DNA of 64,000 nt from Niallia taxi (GTDB taxonomy: Bacteria > Bacillota > Bacilli > Bacillales > Cytobacillaceae), in NCBI RefSeq assembly GCF_004005475.1, contig NZ_RZTZ01000002.1, forward strand, positions 62,001 through 126,000, in the 5' to 3' direction. Each line of letters starts with the position of its first letter. Position 1 is the stretch's first letter. A program made the translations under genes and the position numbers. Shown here piece by piece: positions 37,075-45,516 of the stretch. The notes beneath the pieces were generated by a model. The model was not told the DNA's origin. It ran no database searches and saw nothing but the letters and a program-made list of their open reading frames with translations.

Positions 37075-37104
37075 GAATGAAGTCCATGTGTATTACACAT
37101 TCTA
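37075..37104 (+). promoter_or_regulatory. SigG promoter of sspA
   Basis: GAATG at 37075-37079 (gHATR), exactly 18 bases, then CATTCTA at 37098-37104 (cATnHTA): full agreement with the SigG forespore consensus, ending 23 bases before the sspA start. Confidence 0.85.
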
Positions 37105-37127
37105 TTATCAACAAGGAGGTGATACAC

Positions 37128-37331
37128 ATGGCAAACAACAACAGCAGCAACAACTTAGTAGTACCAGGAGCTGAACAAGCTCTTGAACAAATGAAATACG
37201 AAATCGCTTCAGAATTTGGCGTTAACTTAGGTGCAGAAACAACTGCTCGCGCTAACGGTTCTGTTGGTGGTGAAATCACAAAACGTCTAGTTCAAATGGC
37301 TGAACAGCAATTTGGCGGATACCAAAAATAA
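37128..37331 (+). CDS. sspA: Alpha/beta-type small acid-soluble spore protein
   Basis: A 67-residue SASP that coats spore DNA and protects it from UV and heat. [32 protein letters not shown] carries the GPR protease cleavage region (YEIASEF, cut at E-I/A), and [28 protein letters not shown] the DNA-contacting helices. ATG at 37128 follows AAGGAGGTGATACAC. Codon use is strongly biased, as expected for a highly expressed spore gene. A terminator follows. Located next to thiI as in B. subtilis sspA. Confidence 0.95.
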   Translation: MANNNSSNNLVVPGAEQALEQMKYEIASEFGVNLGAETTARANGSVGGEITKRLVQMAEQQFGGYQK

Positions 37332-37344
37332 TAAATAATATGGC

Positions 37345-37379
37345 TAAGAGATGAGGCGATTGCCTCATCTCTTTTTTTT
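37345..37379 (+). terminator. Terminator after sspA
   Basis: AAGAGATGAGGC and GCCTCATCTCTT form a 12-bp stem with GATT-type loop and T-run. Confidence 0.93.
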
Positions 37380-37478
37380 GCGCAATTAGCTTTGAAAATG
37401 AAATATTTTAAAAATCAGAGAGTTAGTAGTATAATGACATAAGAATTTTTTATAGCCTAATTACTAGGGGGAAATGAC

Positions 37479-39056
37479 ATGAGTCGAGAAGAATTATTGG
37501 CTCCGGAAATATACAACTTTGTTTCCGAGATCGAGAAGTTTGCGCAAAACAAAGATAGACTTGCATTGCGCTGGGAAAATGAAAATGGAGATAAGCAGGA
37601 AATTACATACAGCCACCTTTTGCAGCAAGCAAATAAAGTGGGAAATGTCTTTAAAGCTGCAGGTCTTAAAAAAGGAGATGTTGTTTTAGTCATTGTACCA
37701 AGGCTAATTGAAGCATACCAAGTATACATAGCTGCACTAAAATTAGGCTTGACGATTTTGCCGAGCTCTGAAATGCTGCGAGCAAAGGATTTGCAGTATA
37801 GGATTACACACGGTGAGGTAAAGGGTGTTATCAGCTATTATCCATATTTGGACGAGCTTAACAAGGTGGAAGAGGTAAGTAATCTGAAAAGATTCGTTAT
37901 TGGTAAGGAGGCTGATGGCTGGGAGTATTTAGATAAAGCAGCAGACCATTCCTCAGATGAACTGGAATTGACACAAACAAACAAGTCAGATACAGCCTTT
38001 ATCTCGTATACTTCAGGCACAACTGGAAACCCAAAAGGTGTTGTACATACACATGCATGGGCATATGCACATCTTAGAACTGCTGCACCAAACTGGCTTT
38101 GTATTGAAGAAGGAGACTTAGTGTGGGCAACTGCAGGACCTGGGTGGCAGAAATGGGTATGGAGCCCGCTTCTTTCTGTACTTGGTTCTGGAGCAGTAGG
38201 CTTTGTTTATCATGGCAGGTTCGACGCTCACAAATACTTGCAGCTGCTTGAAAACTATGAAATCAATGTGTTGTGCTGTACTCCTACAGAATATCGCCTA
38301 ATGGCAAAAGTAGAGGATATAGGTAATTTCAAGCTTCCAAGCTTAAGAAGTGCTGTGTCAGCAGGAGAACCGCTTAACAGGGAAGTAATTGACGTATTCA
38401 AGGAGCATTTCAATTTGGATGTTCGAGATGGGTATGGACAAACAGAAAATACGTTGCTGCTTGGTATTACAAAAGGAGTGTCGCTCAGACCTGGATCAAT
38501 GGGCAAGCCGACACCAGGCAATATTGTCGAAATAGTCGATGAGGATGGAAATCCTTGTGCAGTAGGAGAAGTCGGAGATATCGCTGTGCATAAAGACACA
38601 CCGGCCCTTTTCAAGGAATACTTTAAAGAGCCTGAACGAACTAAACAGCAGTTCAGAGGTGACTACTACGTTACAGGTGACAGAGCGAAAAAGGATGAAG
38701 ACGGCTATTTCTGGTTTGAAGGCAGAAGTGATGATATTATTATCAGCTCTGGCTATACAATCGGCCCGTTTGAGGTAGAAGATGCTCTTGTTAAGCATCC
38801 GTCCGTTAAGGAATGTGCTGTTGTCGCAAGTCCTGATCCTATCAGAGGAAATGTAGTTAAAGCATTTATCGTGCTGCGTGACGGAGTGGAAGGGACAGAA
38901 GGCTTAGTCAAAGAATTGCAAACACATGTCAAAAATTCAACTGCTCCGTATAAGTACCCGCGTAAAATTGAATTTATTAATGAGCTTCCTAAAACAGCTT
39001 CAGGAAAAACAAGAAGAGTGGAGCTTAGAGATAATGAGCTGAAAAACAAAGGTTAA
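37479..39056 (+). CDS. ytcI: Acyl-CoA synthetase MbcS-like (ytcI)
   Basis: A 525-residue ANL-superfamily acyl-CoA synthetase. ATP-binding loop YTSGTTGNPKGVVHTH, the A5 motif YGQTENTLL, the A7-A8 hinge VTGDRAKKDEDGYFWFEGRSDDIIISSGYTIGP, and C-terminal lysine in LPKTASGKTRRVEL (acyl-adenylate lysine) are all present. MbcS in B. subtilis activates branched short acids such as 2-methylbutyrate for branched-chain fatty acids; the same location beside sspA supports this assignment. The close relative AcsA (acetyl-CoA synthetase) is longer (~570-650), which speaks against it. Confidence 0.85.
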   Translation: MSREELLAPEIYNFVSEIEKFAQNKDRLALRWENENGDKQEITYSHLLQQANKVGNVFKAAGLKKGDVVLVIVPRLIEAYQVYIAALKLGLTILPSSEMLRAKDLQYRITHGEVKGVISYYPYLDELNKVEEVSNLKRFVIGKEADGWEYLDKAADHSSDELELTQTNKSDTAFISYTSGTTGNPKGVVHTHAWAYAHLRTAAPNWLCIEEGDLVWATAGPGWQKWVWSPLLSVLGSGAVGFVYHGRFDAHKYLQLLENYEINVLCCTPTEYRLMAKVEDIGNFKLPSLRSAVSAGEPLNREVIDVFKEHFNLDVRDGYGQTENTLLLGITKGVSLRPGSMGKPTPGNIVEIVDEDGNPCAVGEVGDIAVHKDTPALFKEYFKEPERTKQQFRGDYYVTGDRAKKDEDGYFWFEGRSDDIIISSGYTIGPFEVEDALVKHPSVKECAVVASPDPIRGNVVKAFIVLRDGVEGTEGLVKELQTHVKNSTAPYKYPRKIEFINELPKTASGKTRRVELRDNELKNKG

Positions 39057-39130
39057 CTTGTTCTAACTATGGATAAACTGGATTATTATCATCTATCGGT
39101 TTTTGAACAATTACCTATATAAAGTTGGAA

Positions 39131-39178
39131 GGAATAAGCAGCATGTATGCGAAATATATACATTGCTGCTTATTTATT
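39131..39178 (+). promoter_or_regulatory. Hairpin immediately before the ytcJ ribosome site
   Basis: AATAAGCAGC and GCTGCTTATT flank ATGTATGCGAAATATATACATT (inner ATGTAT/ATACAT), forming a long stem. The T-run is short (TTATTTATTT) and the AGGAGGG of ytcJ starts three bases later, so it may end ytcI transcription or affect ytcJ translation. Confidence 0.55.
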
Positions 39179-39190
39179 TAGGAGGGAAAA

Positions 39191-40792
39191 ATGGGAACGT
39201 TATTTTATGGTGGAACGATATACACAATGAGACAAGAGGGAGACACGGTTGAAGCTGTTTATACAAATGGCTCATACATCATTGATTACGGAAGTGTAAA
39301 GGAACTGGAAATGAAATATGGACAGGAGCTGACTGACCGTGTTCATTTAAAGGGCGGAGTTATGCTGCCAGGCTTTGTTGACAGCCATATGCACTTAATC
39401 GGTCATGGAGAAAGACTGATTCGGTTAGATCTGTCTGCATGCACCTCCAAGCAAGAAGCGTTATCTCTTATTAAGAAGTCTGCAGGAAAAACAGCAAAAG
39501 GGGAATGGATTTTTGGCGGAGGCTGGAATGAAAATCTTTGGGACGATAAAACACCATTTACAAAAGAAGAATTGGATAACGCAGTACCACATAATCCAAT
39601 TATTTTGGACAGAATCTGCAAGCATGCCATTGCAGTTAATACAAAGGCTTTAGAGCAGGCAAACGTAACAAGCGATACAGAAGAGCCGTTTGGCGGCGTG
39701 ATTGAAAAAGACGATACGGGAGCACTTACAGGTGTGTTAAAGGACAAGGCACAAGAGCTTATTACAAATGCCATCCCAGAAAAAAGCGATGAATATGTAA
39801 AAAATGCTTTGCGAAAAGGCATAAAGGATGCCTACAGGCTTGGTTTAACTGGTGCCCATACTGAGGATTTGTTTTATTATCACGGCTATGAAGGAACACA
39901 TCGGGCCTTCAAGCAGGTAATTGAAGAGGAAGGTCTAATGTTTCGGGCACATCTGCTAATTCATCACAGAGTATTTGCTGAAACTATAGCAGCAGCACCT
40001 CAAACTGCCTACCTATCAGGGGGAGATTGGGTGGAGCTTGGTGCTATGAAAATATTTGCGGATGGAGCCTTTGGCGGACGTACAGCACTATTAAGCAGAC
40101 CATATGCCGATGATCCATCAACACACGGTGTCTGCATCTTTACACAAACCCAGTTGGATGAGCTTGTGAAGCAGGCAAGAGACAACAACATGCCTGTAGC
40201 GGTGCATGCTATTGGTGATGAGGCCTTTGACATGGTTCTTAAGGCAATTGAAAAGCATCCATTAAAGGGATATGGCAGAGACAGGCTCATCCATGCAACA
40301 ATGCTCCGGAAAGACCTGATAGAGCGCTTAAAGGGGCTTCCTCTCATACTAGATATTCAACCAAGCTTTGTTACTTCTGATTTTCCATGGGTGTATGATC
40401 GACTTGGAAAGGATAATATGCAATATTGCTATGCATGGAAAACATTACTTGCAGAAGGGCTTCATTGCGCCGGTGGTTCAGATGCACCGATTGAGTCTGC
40501 AGATCCTCTTGCAGGCATCTATTCAGCCGTATTAAGAACAAATCATGAGGATATAAGCGGCGATGGATATATGCCAGAGCAAGCTTTATCTGTATATGAG
40601 GCAGTGAGCTTATATACAAAAGGGAGTGCCTATGCTATATGTCATGAAAAGGACAGGGGCATCATAGAAAAAGGATATCTCGCTGACTTTACTGTGCTTG
40701 ATCAAGACCTGTTTGCGATAAATCATCGTGATATTCAGAACGTAAAAGTATCAAAAACAATTATTGCAAGTGAAGTCGTTTATGAAAAATAA
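39191..40792 (+). CDS. ytcJ: Amidohydrolase-superfamily protein YtcJ
   Basis: A 533-residue metal-dependent hydrolase of the amidohydrolase superfamily (YtcJ/Amidohydro_3). Features: FVDSHMHLIGHG (HxH metal ligands, residues ~59-70), ILDRICKHAIAVN, a lysine-containing barrel strand GAMKIFADGAFGG, IPV-like AVHAIGDEAFD, RLIHATML, and GGSDAPIESADPLAG near 435-449 (final Asp ligand). The substrate is unknown; related proteins act on amides or imides. Same length and neighbour as B. subtilis ytcJ. Start ATG at 39191 after AGGAGGG. Confidence 0.88.
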   Translation: MGTLFYGGTIYTMRQEGDTVEAVYTNGSYIIDYGSVKELEMKYGQELTDRVHLKGGVMLPGFVDSHMHLIGHGERLIRLDLSACTSKQEALSLIKKSAGKTAKGEWIFGGGWNENLWDDKTPFTKEELDNAVPHNPIILDRICKHAIAVNTKALEQANVTSDTEEPFGGVIEKDDTGALTGVLKDKAQELITNAIPEKSDEYVKNALRKGIKDAYRLGLTGAHTEDLFYYHGYEGTHRAFKQVIEEEGLMFRAHLLIHHRVFAETIAAAPQTAYLSGGDWVELGAMKIFADGAFGGRTALLSRPYADDPSTHGVCIFTQTQLDELVKQARDNNMPVAVHAIGDEAFDMVLKAIEKHPLKGYGRDRLIHATMLRKDLIERLKGLPLILDIQPSFVTSDFPWVYDRLGKDNMQYCYAWKTLLAEGLHCAGGSDAPIESADPLAGIYSAVLRTNHEDISGDGYMPEQALSVYEAVSLYTKGSAYAICHEKDRGIIEKGYLADFTVLDQDLFAINHRDIQNVKVSKTIIASEVVYEK

Positions 40793-40800
40793 AGAAAATT

Positions 40801-40838
40801 AGAGATTAGGGAACAGCCTAATCTCTTTCTTTTTTTAA
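40801..40838 (+). terminator. Terminator after ytcJ
   Basis: AGAGATTAGG and CCTAATCTCT form a perfect stem around GAACAG, followed by a T-rich tail. Confidence 0.9.
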
Positions 40839-40910
40839 AAAGTTCGGGTTGTGAAATATCACGAATAGAATTATAATATGAAATATTTCGAAAATAGAAA
40901 GAAGAGATAA

Positions 40911-41843
40911 ATGATGAAGGATAATCAAACGAAAACAGGAATACTGTATGCAGCATTTGCATACTTGATTTGGGGATTGTTTCCTATCTATTGGAAGAAT
41001 CTACAAGGTGTTGGTGCCGATGAAATTCTGGCAAATCGCGTGCTTTGGTCTTTTGTATTTATGCTTTTACTTGTGACTATAACGAGAAAGTGGAAGAAGC
41101 TGGGGGAAGTGCTGTACAGCTTTAAAAAAAATAAAAAACAAGGTTTTATGCTGTTTATTGCCTCTGTACTAGTCAGCTGCAACTGGTTTATTTATATTTG
41201 GGCAGTGAATGCCAATCAAATTATTGAAACAAGTCTAGGCTATTATATTAATCCATTGGTCAGCGTTATGCTCGGTATGTTTGTATTAAAGGAAAAGTTA
41301 ACGAAAGCTCAGTATGTCTCAGTCGGATTAGCAGCTATCGGCGTACTAATATTGACGATTTCCCATGGAAGCTTTCCATGGATCGCATTATCTTTAGCAT
41401 TTACCTTTGGTTTGTATGGTTTGGCGAAAAAACTGATTTCCATCGATTCCGAAATAGGACTCACATTAGAAACAATGTTCATCACACCAATCGCCCTCCT
41501 TTACATGGTTTATTTATTTGTAAAGGGAGATCATGCATTTCTAGCAGGATCTTCGGGAATGGATGTGCTGCTGATGATATCTGGTGTGTTGACAGCAGTA
41601 CCGCTCCTCTTTTTCGCTAAAGGAGCCCAAAGGATACCGCTGTCGATGCTTGGCTTCATTCAGTATATGACACCTACCTTAACATTAATTTTAGGTGTAT
41701 TTGTTTATGATGAGCCATTCACCACGACACATCTATTATCCTTCGTATTCATTTGGAGTGCATTAACACTTTATTCATTGTCAAAAACAAAGCTGTTTTC
41801 ACCATCTAATCATGCAAAACGAAAAGGTAGTGCTGAGGCCTAA
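40911..41843 (+). CDS. rarD: RarD-type EamA permease
   Basis: A 310-residue integral membrane protein with about ten transmembrane helices forming two EamA repeats. N-terminal GILYAAFAYLIWGLFPIYWKNLQGVGADEILANRVLWSF is the RarD hallmark, as is the HRxLWS-like stretch and the final IFIWSALTLYSLSK helix. RarD was named for chloramphenicol sensitivity in other bacteria but its solute is unknown. Two adjacent ATGs are possible (40911 and 40914). Not located here in B. subtilis, suggesting local rearrangement. Confidence 0.9.
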   Translation: MMKDNQTKTGILYAAFAYLIWGLFPIYWKNLQGVGADEILANRVLWSFVFMLLLVTITRKWKKLGEVLYSFKKNKKQGFMLFIASVLVSCNWFIYIWAVNANQIIETSLGYYINPLVSVMLGMFVLKEKLTKAQYVSVGLAAIGVLILTISHGSFPWIALSLAFTFGLYGLAKKLISIDSEIGLTLETMFITPIALLYMVYLFVKGDHAFLAGSSGMDVLLMISGVLTAVPLLFFAKGAQRIPLSMLGFIQYMTPTLTLILGVFVYDEPFTTTHLLSFVFIWSALTLYSLSKTKLFSPSNHAKRKGSAEA

Positions 41844-41953
41844 TTGCAAGGATACACAAATGAATCTTAGTAGATGATAAAAAAGGAAAAAGATGAAACA
41901 TTTAGAAGTTTTATACGTAAAAAAGAGAGGATTAAAGGAGGGATACATAAAAA

Positions 41954-42967
41954 ATGAATAAAAAAAGATGGGCCGCCCTTGGAATAGCCGCATTTATATT
42001 TGCGTTTTCCGTTGCTACAAGTCTAGTGTCAACAGCATTAACGACTGATTTCAACAGTCTCTTTTCCGACTTAATGGCAAGCGGCAATGAAGAGTTTACA
42101 GAGGATACGCTGGAGGACGGGAATGAGTTTAATAAAATAGCCGTTCTTGAAGTGGATGGAACAATTCAGGATACTGGTGACACACAATCGATTCTTTCCT
42201 CAGCAGGATACAATCATAAGGCATTTATGAAAAAACTGGATAAAGTGAAAAACGATTCAAGCGTCAAGGGAATTATTCTTAAAGTGAACAGTCCTGGCGG
42301 CGGGGTTGTGGAAAGTGCGGAAATACATGATAAAATAGTCGAAATTCAAGAAGAGGCGAAAAAGCCTGTGTACGTGTCAATGGGATCAATGGCAGCTTCT
42401 GGAGGCTATTATATTTCAGCACCTGCTGATAAAATCTTTGCGAGTCCTGAAACATTAACAGGTTCATTGGGAGTTATCATGTCCGGCTATAATTTTGAGG
42501 GGCTAGCAGAAAAGTACGGTGTTGAATTTGTAACAATTAAAAGCGGCCCATACAAGGATATTATGAGCTCCACAAGGGAAATGACAGATGAAGAAAGGGA
42601 TATTCTGCAGACGATGATTGACAATTCCTATGATGGCTTTGTGAAGGTAATAGCTGACGGAAGAGGCCTGAAGGAAAACGAAGTTCGAAAAATCGCAGAT
42701 GGCAGAATATATGATGGCAGACAAGCAAAGGCTTTAAACTTGATTGATGATTTCGGTTACCTTGATGATGTTATTAACTCAATGAAAACAGATAATAACT
42801 GGAAGGATGCTATGGTTGTAAGCTATAGTGATTCTGGAGGATTTGCTTCCATGTTTGGAATGACCGCAAAAAGTCTGCTGAGCGGAGAAGAAAAAGAAAT
42901 GGCCAATATACTAAAGATAGCAACAAATGCAAATTCGCCTCGGCTTATGTATTTGTATGCAGAATAG
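41954..42967 (+). CDS. sppA: Signal peptide peptidase SppA (short type)
   Basis: A 337-residue membrane-bound serine/lysine protease. N-terminal anchor (residues ~5-30). Catalytic serine S149 in GSMAASGGYY and general-base lysine K201 in TIKSGPYKD sit two residues later than S147/K199 of B. subtilis SppA, agreeing with the family. The oxyanion motif SPGGGVVES lies at ~113-121. It degrades residual signal peptides and, in B. subtilis, is kept in check by SppI (YteJ); yteJ is the next gene, 12 bases downstream, as expected. Ribosome site AAAGGAGGG. Confidence 0.93.
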   Translation: MNKKRWAALGIAAFIFAFSVATSLVSTALTTDFNSLFSDLMASGNEEFTEDTLEDGNEFNKIAVLEVDGTIQDTGDTQSILSSAGYNHKAFMKKLDKVKNDSSVKGIILKVNSPGGGVVESAEIHDKIVEIQEEAKKPVYVSMGSMAASGGYYISAPADKIFASPETLTGSLGVIMSGYNFEGLAEKYGVEFVTIKSGPYKDIMSSTREMTDEERDILQTMIDNSYDGFVKVIADGRGLKENEVRKIADGRIYDGRQAKALNLIDDFGYLDDVINSMKTDNNWKDAMVVSYSDSGGFASMFGMTAKSLLSGEEKEMANILKIATNANSPRLMYLYAE

Positions 42968-42979
42968 GAGGCCGGAATT

Positions 42980-43477
42980 ATGAGTATGGATATCACAAAC
43001 ACAGAAGTCGATTCCCTTCATCAACATAGTGATGAATCGCCTAAAGCTTGTGATTTTAACCATTATGCTGGTTTTTGGATGAGATTTTGGGCATATATAG
43101 TCGATATTATTATTATTACAAGCATACATCGTATTATTATTTATCCAGTATTTCGTTTGTTCGATCTTCCCACTGAAAACACGGGCTTGTTCTCGATGAT
43201 TAACATACTTACAGCCATTGTTTTTTACTTGTACTTTGTTTTAATGACAAAATACTTTAAACAGACGTTAGGGAAAATGATTTTTGGATTAAAGGTAATA
43301 CCCTTGAAAAATGAGAAATTGACGTGGGATACTGTTATTTTTCGAGAGTGGATCGGCAGGTTCATATCTGCAAGCATTTGGATTCTTTATGCTGTCGTAG
43401 CCTTTCAGCCGAAAAAGCAAGGCTTGCATGACTTGTTCGCAGATACGGCTGTTGTACATGAAAAACGAAGAAGATAA
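42980..43477 (+). CDS. yteJ: RDD-family membrane protein YteJ (SppI)
   Basis: A 165-residue membrane protein with three predicted helices (about 40-60, 75-97 and 125-145). The RDD motif begins FWMRFWAYIVDIIII (Arg then Asp in helix 1) and FKQTLGKMIFGLKV follows. In B. subtilis YteJ/SppI inhibits SppA, giving a lysozyme-resistance switch; the sppA-yteJ pair is conserved here. Start ATG at 42980 after AGGAGGCCGG. Terminator follows. Confidence 0.88.
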   Translation: MSMDITNTEVDSLHQHSDESPKACDFNHYAGFWMRFWAYIVDIIIITSIHRIIIYPVFRLFDLPTENTGLFSMINILTAIVFYLYFVLMTKYFKQTLGKMIFGLKVIPLKNEKLTWDTVIFREWIGRFISASIWILYAVVAFQPKKQGLHDLFADTAVVHEKRRR

Positions 43478-43483
43478 TCTTAT

Positions 43484-43519
43484 GAAAAACCTGTCAGGAT
43501 GGCAGGTTTATTTTTTTTG
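43484..43519 (+). terminator. Terminator after yteJ
   Basis: AAACCTGTCA-like stem: AACCTGCC equivalents (AACCTGTCA/ TGGCAGGTT) pair around GGA with one G-T wobble, then T8. Confidence 0.82.
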
Positions 43520-43561
43520 TCTTTAACCAATAATAGTAAGGTTTGAAAGGATGTGCACATT

Positions 43562-44263
43562 TTGAGAGTGTTATTCATTATCGGCATCATTGCTTTATGC
43601 CTGCTGCTTTTGCTATTACTGCTTTTATTCATGAAAATCACCGTGAAAATACGATACTACCATGCAAAAGATAATGATGATCTTTCTATTGAAATTAGAC
43701 TATTGTTTGGCCTTATAAGAATAAAGAAGAAATTCCCGCTGATTAAAGTGGATGATAATTCACCTTCACTTGTCGTGAAGGAAGAAACGAAGGTTAAGGT
43801 TGGCGAGGATGGGCCAAAACAAAAAGGTGATAAGAAGACAAAGCAATTTACGGCACAGGAATTATTAAATACCTTATCCAATACAAAAGAAATGCTGCAT
43901 CATATTGTTGGCTTTCATCGGATTATTCGTTATCTACTCTCGAAATTTCAAATAAAAGACATTGAATGGAGTTCCATTGTCGGTCTTGGAGATGCAGCAC
44001 ATACAGGTGCTATCGCAGGGGCAGTCTGGGCAGTTAAAGGGGCCATTATCGGCATCGTAAGTAATTATATGAAAATGCAAAACATGCCTCATATACATAT
44101 CTATCCACAATTTCAGCGCAATGTCTCAGAAACTTTATTTAAGTGTATGATTCGTTTTCGCCTAGGGCATGCTATGATTGCAGGAATTAAACTGGTTAAA
44201 TATTGGAAAGGCGGTCTGCCTCATTTAAAAACAAATAATGAAGCGTCTGCCATCCAAAAATAA
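43562..44263 (+). CDS. ytfI: DUF2953 protein YtfI
   Basis: About 233 residues. An N-terminal transmembrane helix very rich in leucine (VLFIIGIIALCLLLLLLLLLF) precedes a cytosolic or external domain with IEIRLLFGLIRIKKKFPLI (the DUF2953 core strand pair) and a C-terminal IHIYPQFQRNVSETLFKCMIRFRLGHAMIAGIKL helix region. DUF2953 is a sporulation-linked family of unknown biochemistry. Start: TTG at 43562 has AAGGATGTG six bases upstream; GTG at 43553 would overlap the ribosome site. It precedes gerW by 29 bases, matching the B. subtilis ytfI-ytfJ operon. Confidence 0.85.
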   Translation: MRVLFIIGIIALCLLLLLLLLLFMKITVKIRYYHAKDNDDLSIEIRLLFGLIRIKKKFPLIKVDDNSPSLVVKEETKVKVGEDGPKQKGDKKTKQFTAQELLNTLSNTKEMLHHIVGFHRIIRYLLSKFQIKDIEWSSIVGLGDAAHTGAIAGAVWAVKGAIIGIVSNYMKMQNMPHIHIYPQFQRNVSETLFKCMIRFRLGHAMIAGIKLVKYWKGGLPHLKTNNEASAIQK

Positions 44264-44292
44264 TAATGCATAATGCAAATGGAGGAATAAAC

Positions 44293-44751
44293 ATGTCAGA
44301 TCATCCAATACAAGGCTTAATGACAACTGCAATGGAAAACTTAAAGGAAATGATCGATGTCAATACGATTATCGGTGATCCTGTTGAAACTCCGGATGGC
44401 AGTGTTATATTGACTGTTTCCAAGGTAGGCTTCGGTTTCGCTGCAGGTGGAAGTGAATTCACACTGGAAGATCACTCTTTGGGTGATAATAGTGTTAGTA
44501 AGCATCCATTTGGTGGCGGTAGCGGTGGCGGTGTTTCCATTACACCAATTGCTTTCCTAATTGTTAACGGACAAGGTGTCAAAATGGTTCATCTTGATGA
44601 AAGCACGCACTTATATGAAAAGCTTTTGGATTTTGCTCCACAAGCTGTAGACAAAATCCAGCAAATGTTCTCTAAAAACGGAGACAGCCAGCAGCAGCAA
44701 TCTTCAAGTCAACAACAGCAATCCAGCAAAAAGGAAGATATTGAATTTTAA
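44293..44751 (+). CDS. gerW: Spore germination/sporulation protein GerW (YtfJ)
   Basis: A 152-residue protein of the GerW/YtfJ family. TTAMENLKEMIDVNTIIGDPVETPDGSVILTVSKVGFGFAAGGSEF is diagnostic; a Gly-rich HPFGGGSGGGVSITPIAFLIV core follows, and a Ser/Gln-rich tail (QQQQSSSQQQQSS) ends the protein. GerW is made under SigF/SigG and is needed for normal nutrient germination in Bacillus. ATG at 44293 follows GGAGGAATAAAC; an in-frame start at 44266 is not supported. Second gene after ytfI. Confidence 0.93.
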   Translation: MSDHPIQGLMTTAMENLKEMIDVNTIIGDPVETPDGSVILTVSKVGFGFAAGGSEFTLEDHSLGDNSVSKHPFGGGSGGGVSITPIAFLIVNGQGVKMVHLDESTHLYEKLLDFAPQAVDKIQQMFSKNGDSQQQQSSSQQQQSSKKEDIEF

Positions 44752-44763
44752 TAAATATAAATA

Positions 44764-44822
44764 GAGTCTGAAACACAGCTAGGCGGTTCGTCAGGCTAGT
44801 GTTTCAGACTATTATTTTTTTA
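44764..44822 (+). terminator. Terminator after gerW
   Basis: AGTCTGAAACAC and GTGTTTCAGACT pair perfectly over 12 bp, with an inner AGCTAG/GGCTA-type helix and a T-run downstream. Confidence 0.85.
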
Positions 44823-44906
44823 ACAGACATTTTCTTTGCAAATAGGACCATATATCCGATATGATAAACAATATACATATTTATAAAACGGGAAGGATTG
44901 AGCGTA

Positions 44907-45407
44907 ATGCCTGCAATAACATTTAAAAACAAGCCGGTCACTTTACTTGGCAATGAAGTAAAGGTAGGAGACAAGGCTCCTGAATTCCATGTGCTTGCAA
45001 ATGACATGTCTGAGATCACGTTAGACAGCTCTAAAGGAAAGGTGCGCTTGTTCAGTGTCATCCCATCCATTGATACAGGTGTTTGCGATGCGCAAACAAG
45101 ACGCTTTAATGAAGAAGCAGCAAAACTGGAAAATGTGGAAGTAATCACAGTAAGTGCAGACCTTCCTTTTGCTCAAAGAAGATGGTGCGCTAGTGCCGGA
45201 ATAGACAATGTAATTACTGTCTCAGACCATAAGGATCTTTCTTTTGGCAAAGCATATGGTGTTGCAATGGAAGAGCTACGTTTGCTTGCGAGAGCTACGT
45301 TTGTCGTGGATTCAAGTGATACTGTTACATATGTAGAGTATGTGGCAGAGGCAAGCAGTCATCCAAATTATGAAGCAGCTATCGAAGCGGCAAAAGCGGC
45401 AAAATAA
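44907..45407 (+). CDS. tpx: Thiol peroxidase Tpx
   Basis: A 166-residue atypical 2-Cys peroxiredoxin that reduces hydroperoxides in the cytosol using thioredoxin. Peroxidatic cysteine in [14 protein letters not shown] (~60) and resolving cysteine in [11 protein letters not shown] (~94) are both present, as is [15 protein letters not shown] at 44907 aligns with B. subtilis Tpx (M-x-x-ITFK); upstream TTG at 44898 overlaps the GGAAGGA ribosome-site region. Position between gerW and ytxK matches B. subtilis ytgI. Confidence 0.95.
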   Translation: MPAITFKNKPVTLLGNEVKVGDKAPEFHVLANDMSEITLDSSKGKVRLFSVIPSIDTGVCDAQTRRFNEEAAKLENVEVITVSADLPFAQRRWCASAGIDNVITVSDHKDLSFGKAYGVAMEELRLLARATFVVDSSDTVTYVEYVAEASSHPNYEAAIEAAKAAK

Positions 45408-45433
45408 GGAAAAAAAGTCATCGGGAAATTACA

Positions 45434-45468
45434 TAGAAAGTCTCGAAAAGGTTTCGAGGCTTTTTCTG
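45434..45468 (+). terminator. Terminator after tpx
   Basis: GAAAGTCTCGAAA and TTTCGAGGCTTT pair with one wobble around AGG, followed by T-run. Confidence 0.85.
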
Positions 45469-45516
45469 TGCGAATTATAAAGATATTGAAATTTACTGGA
45501 AAGACAGGTGAGGGAC

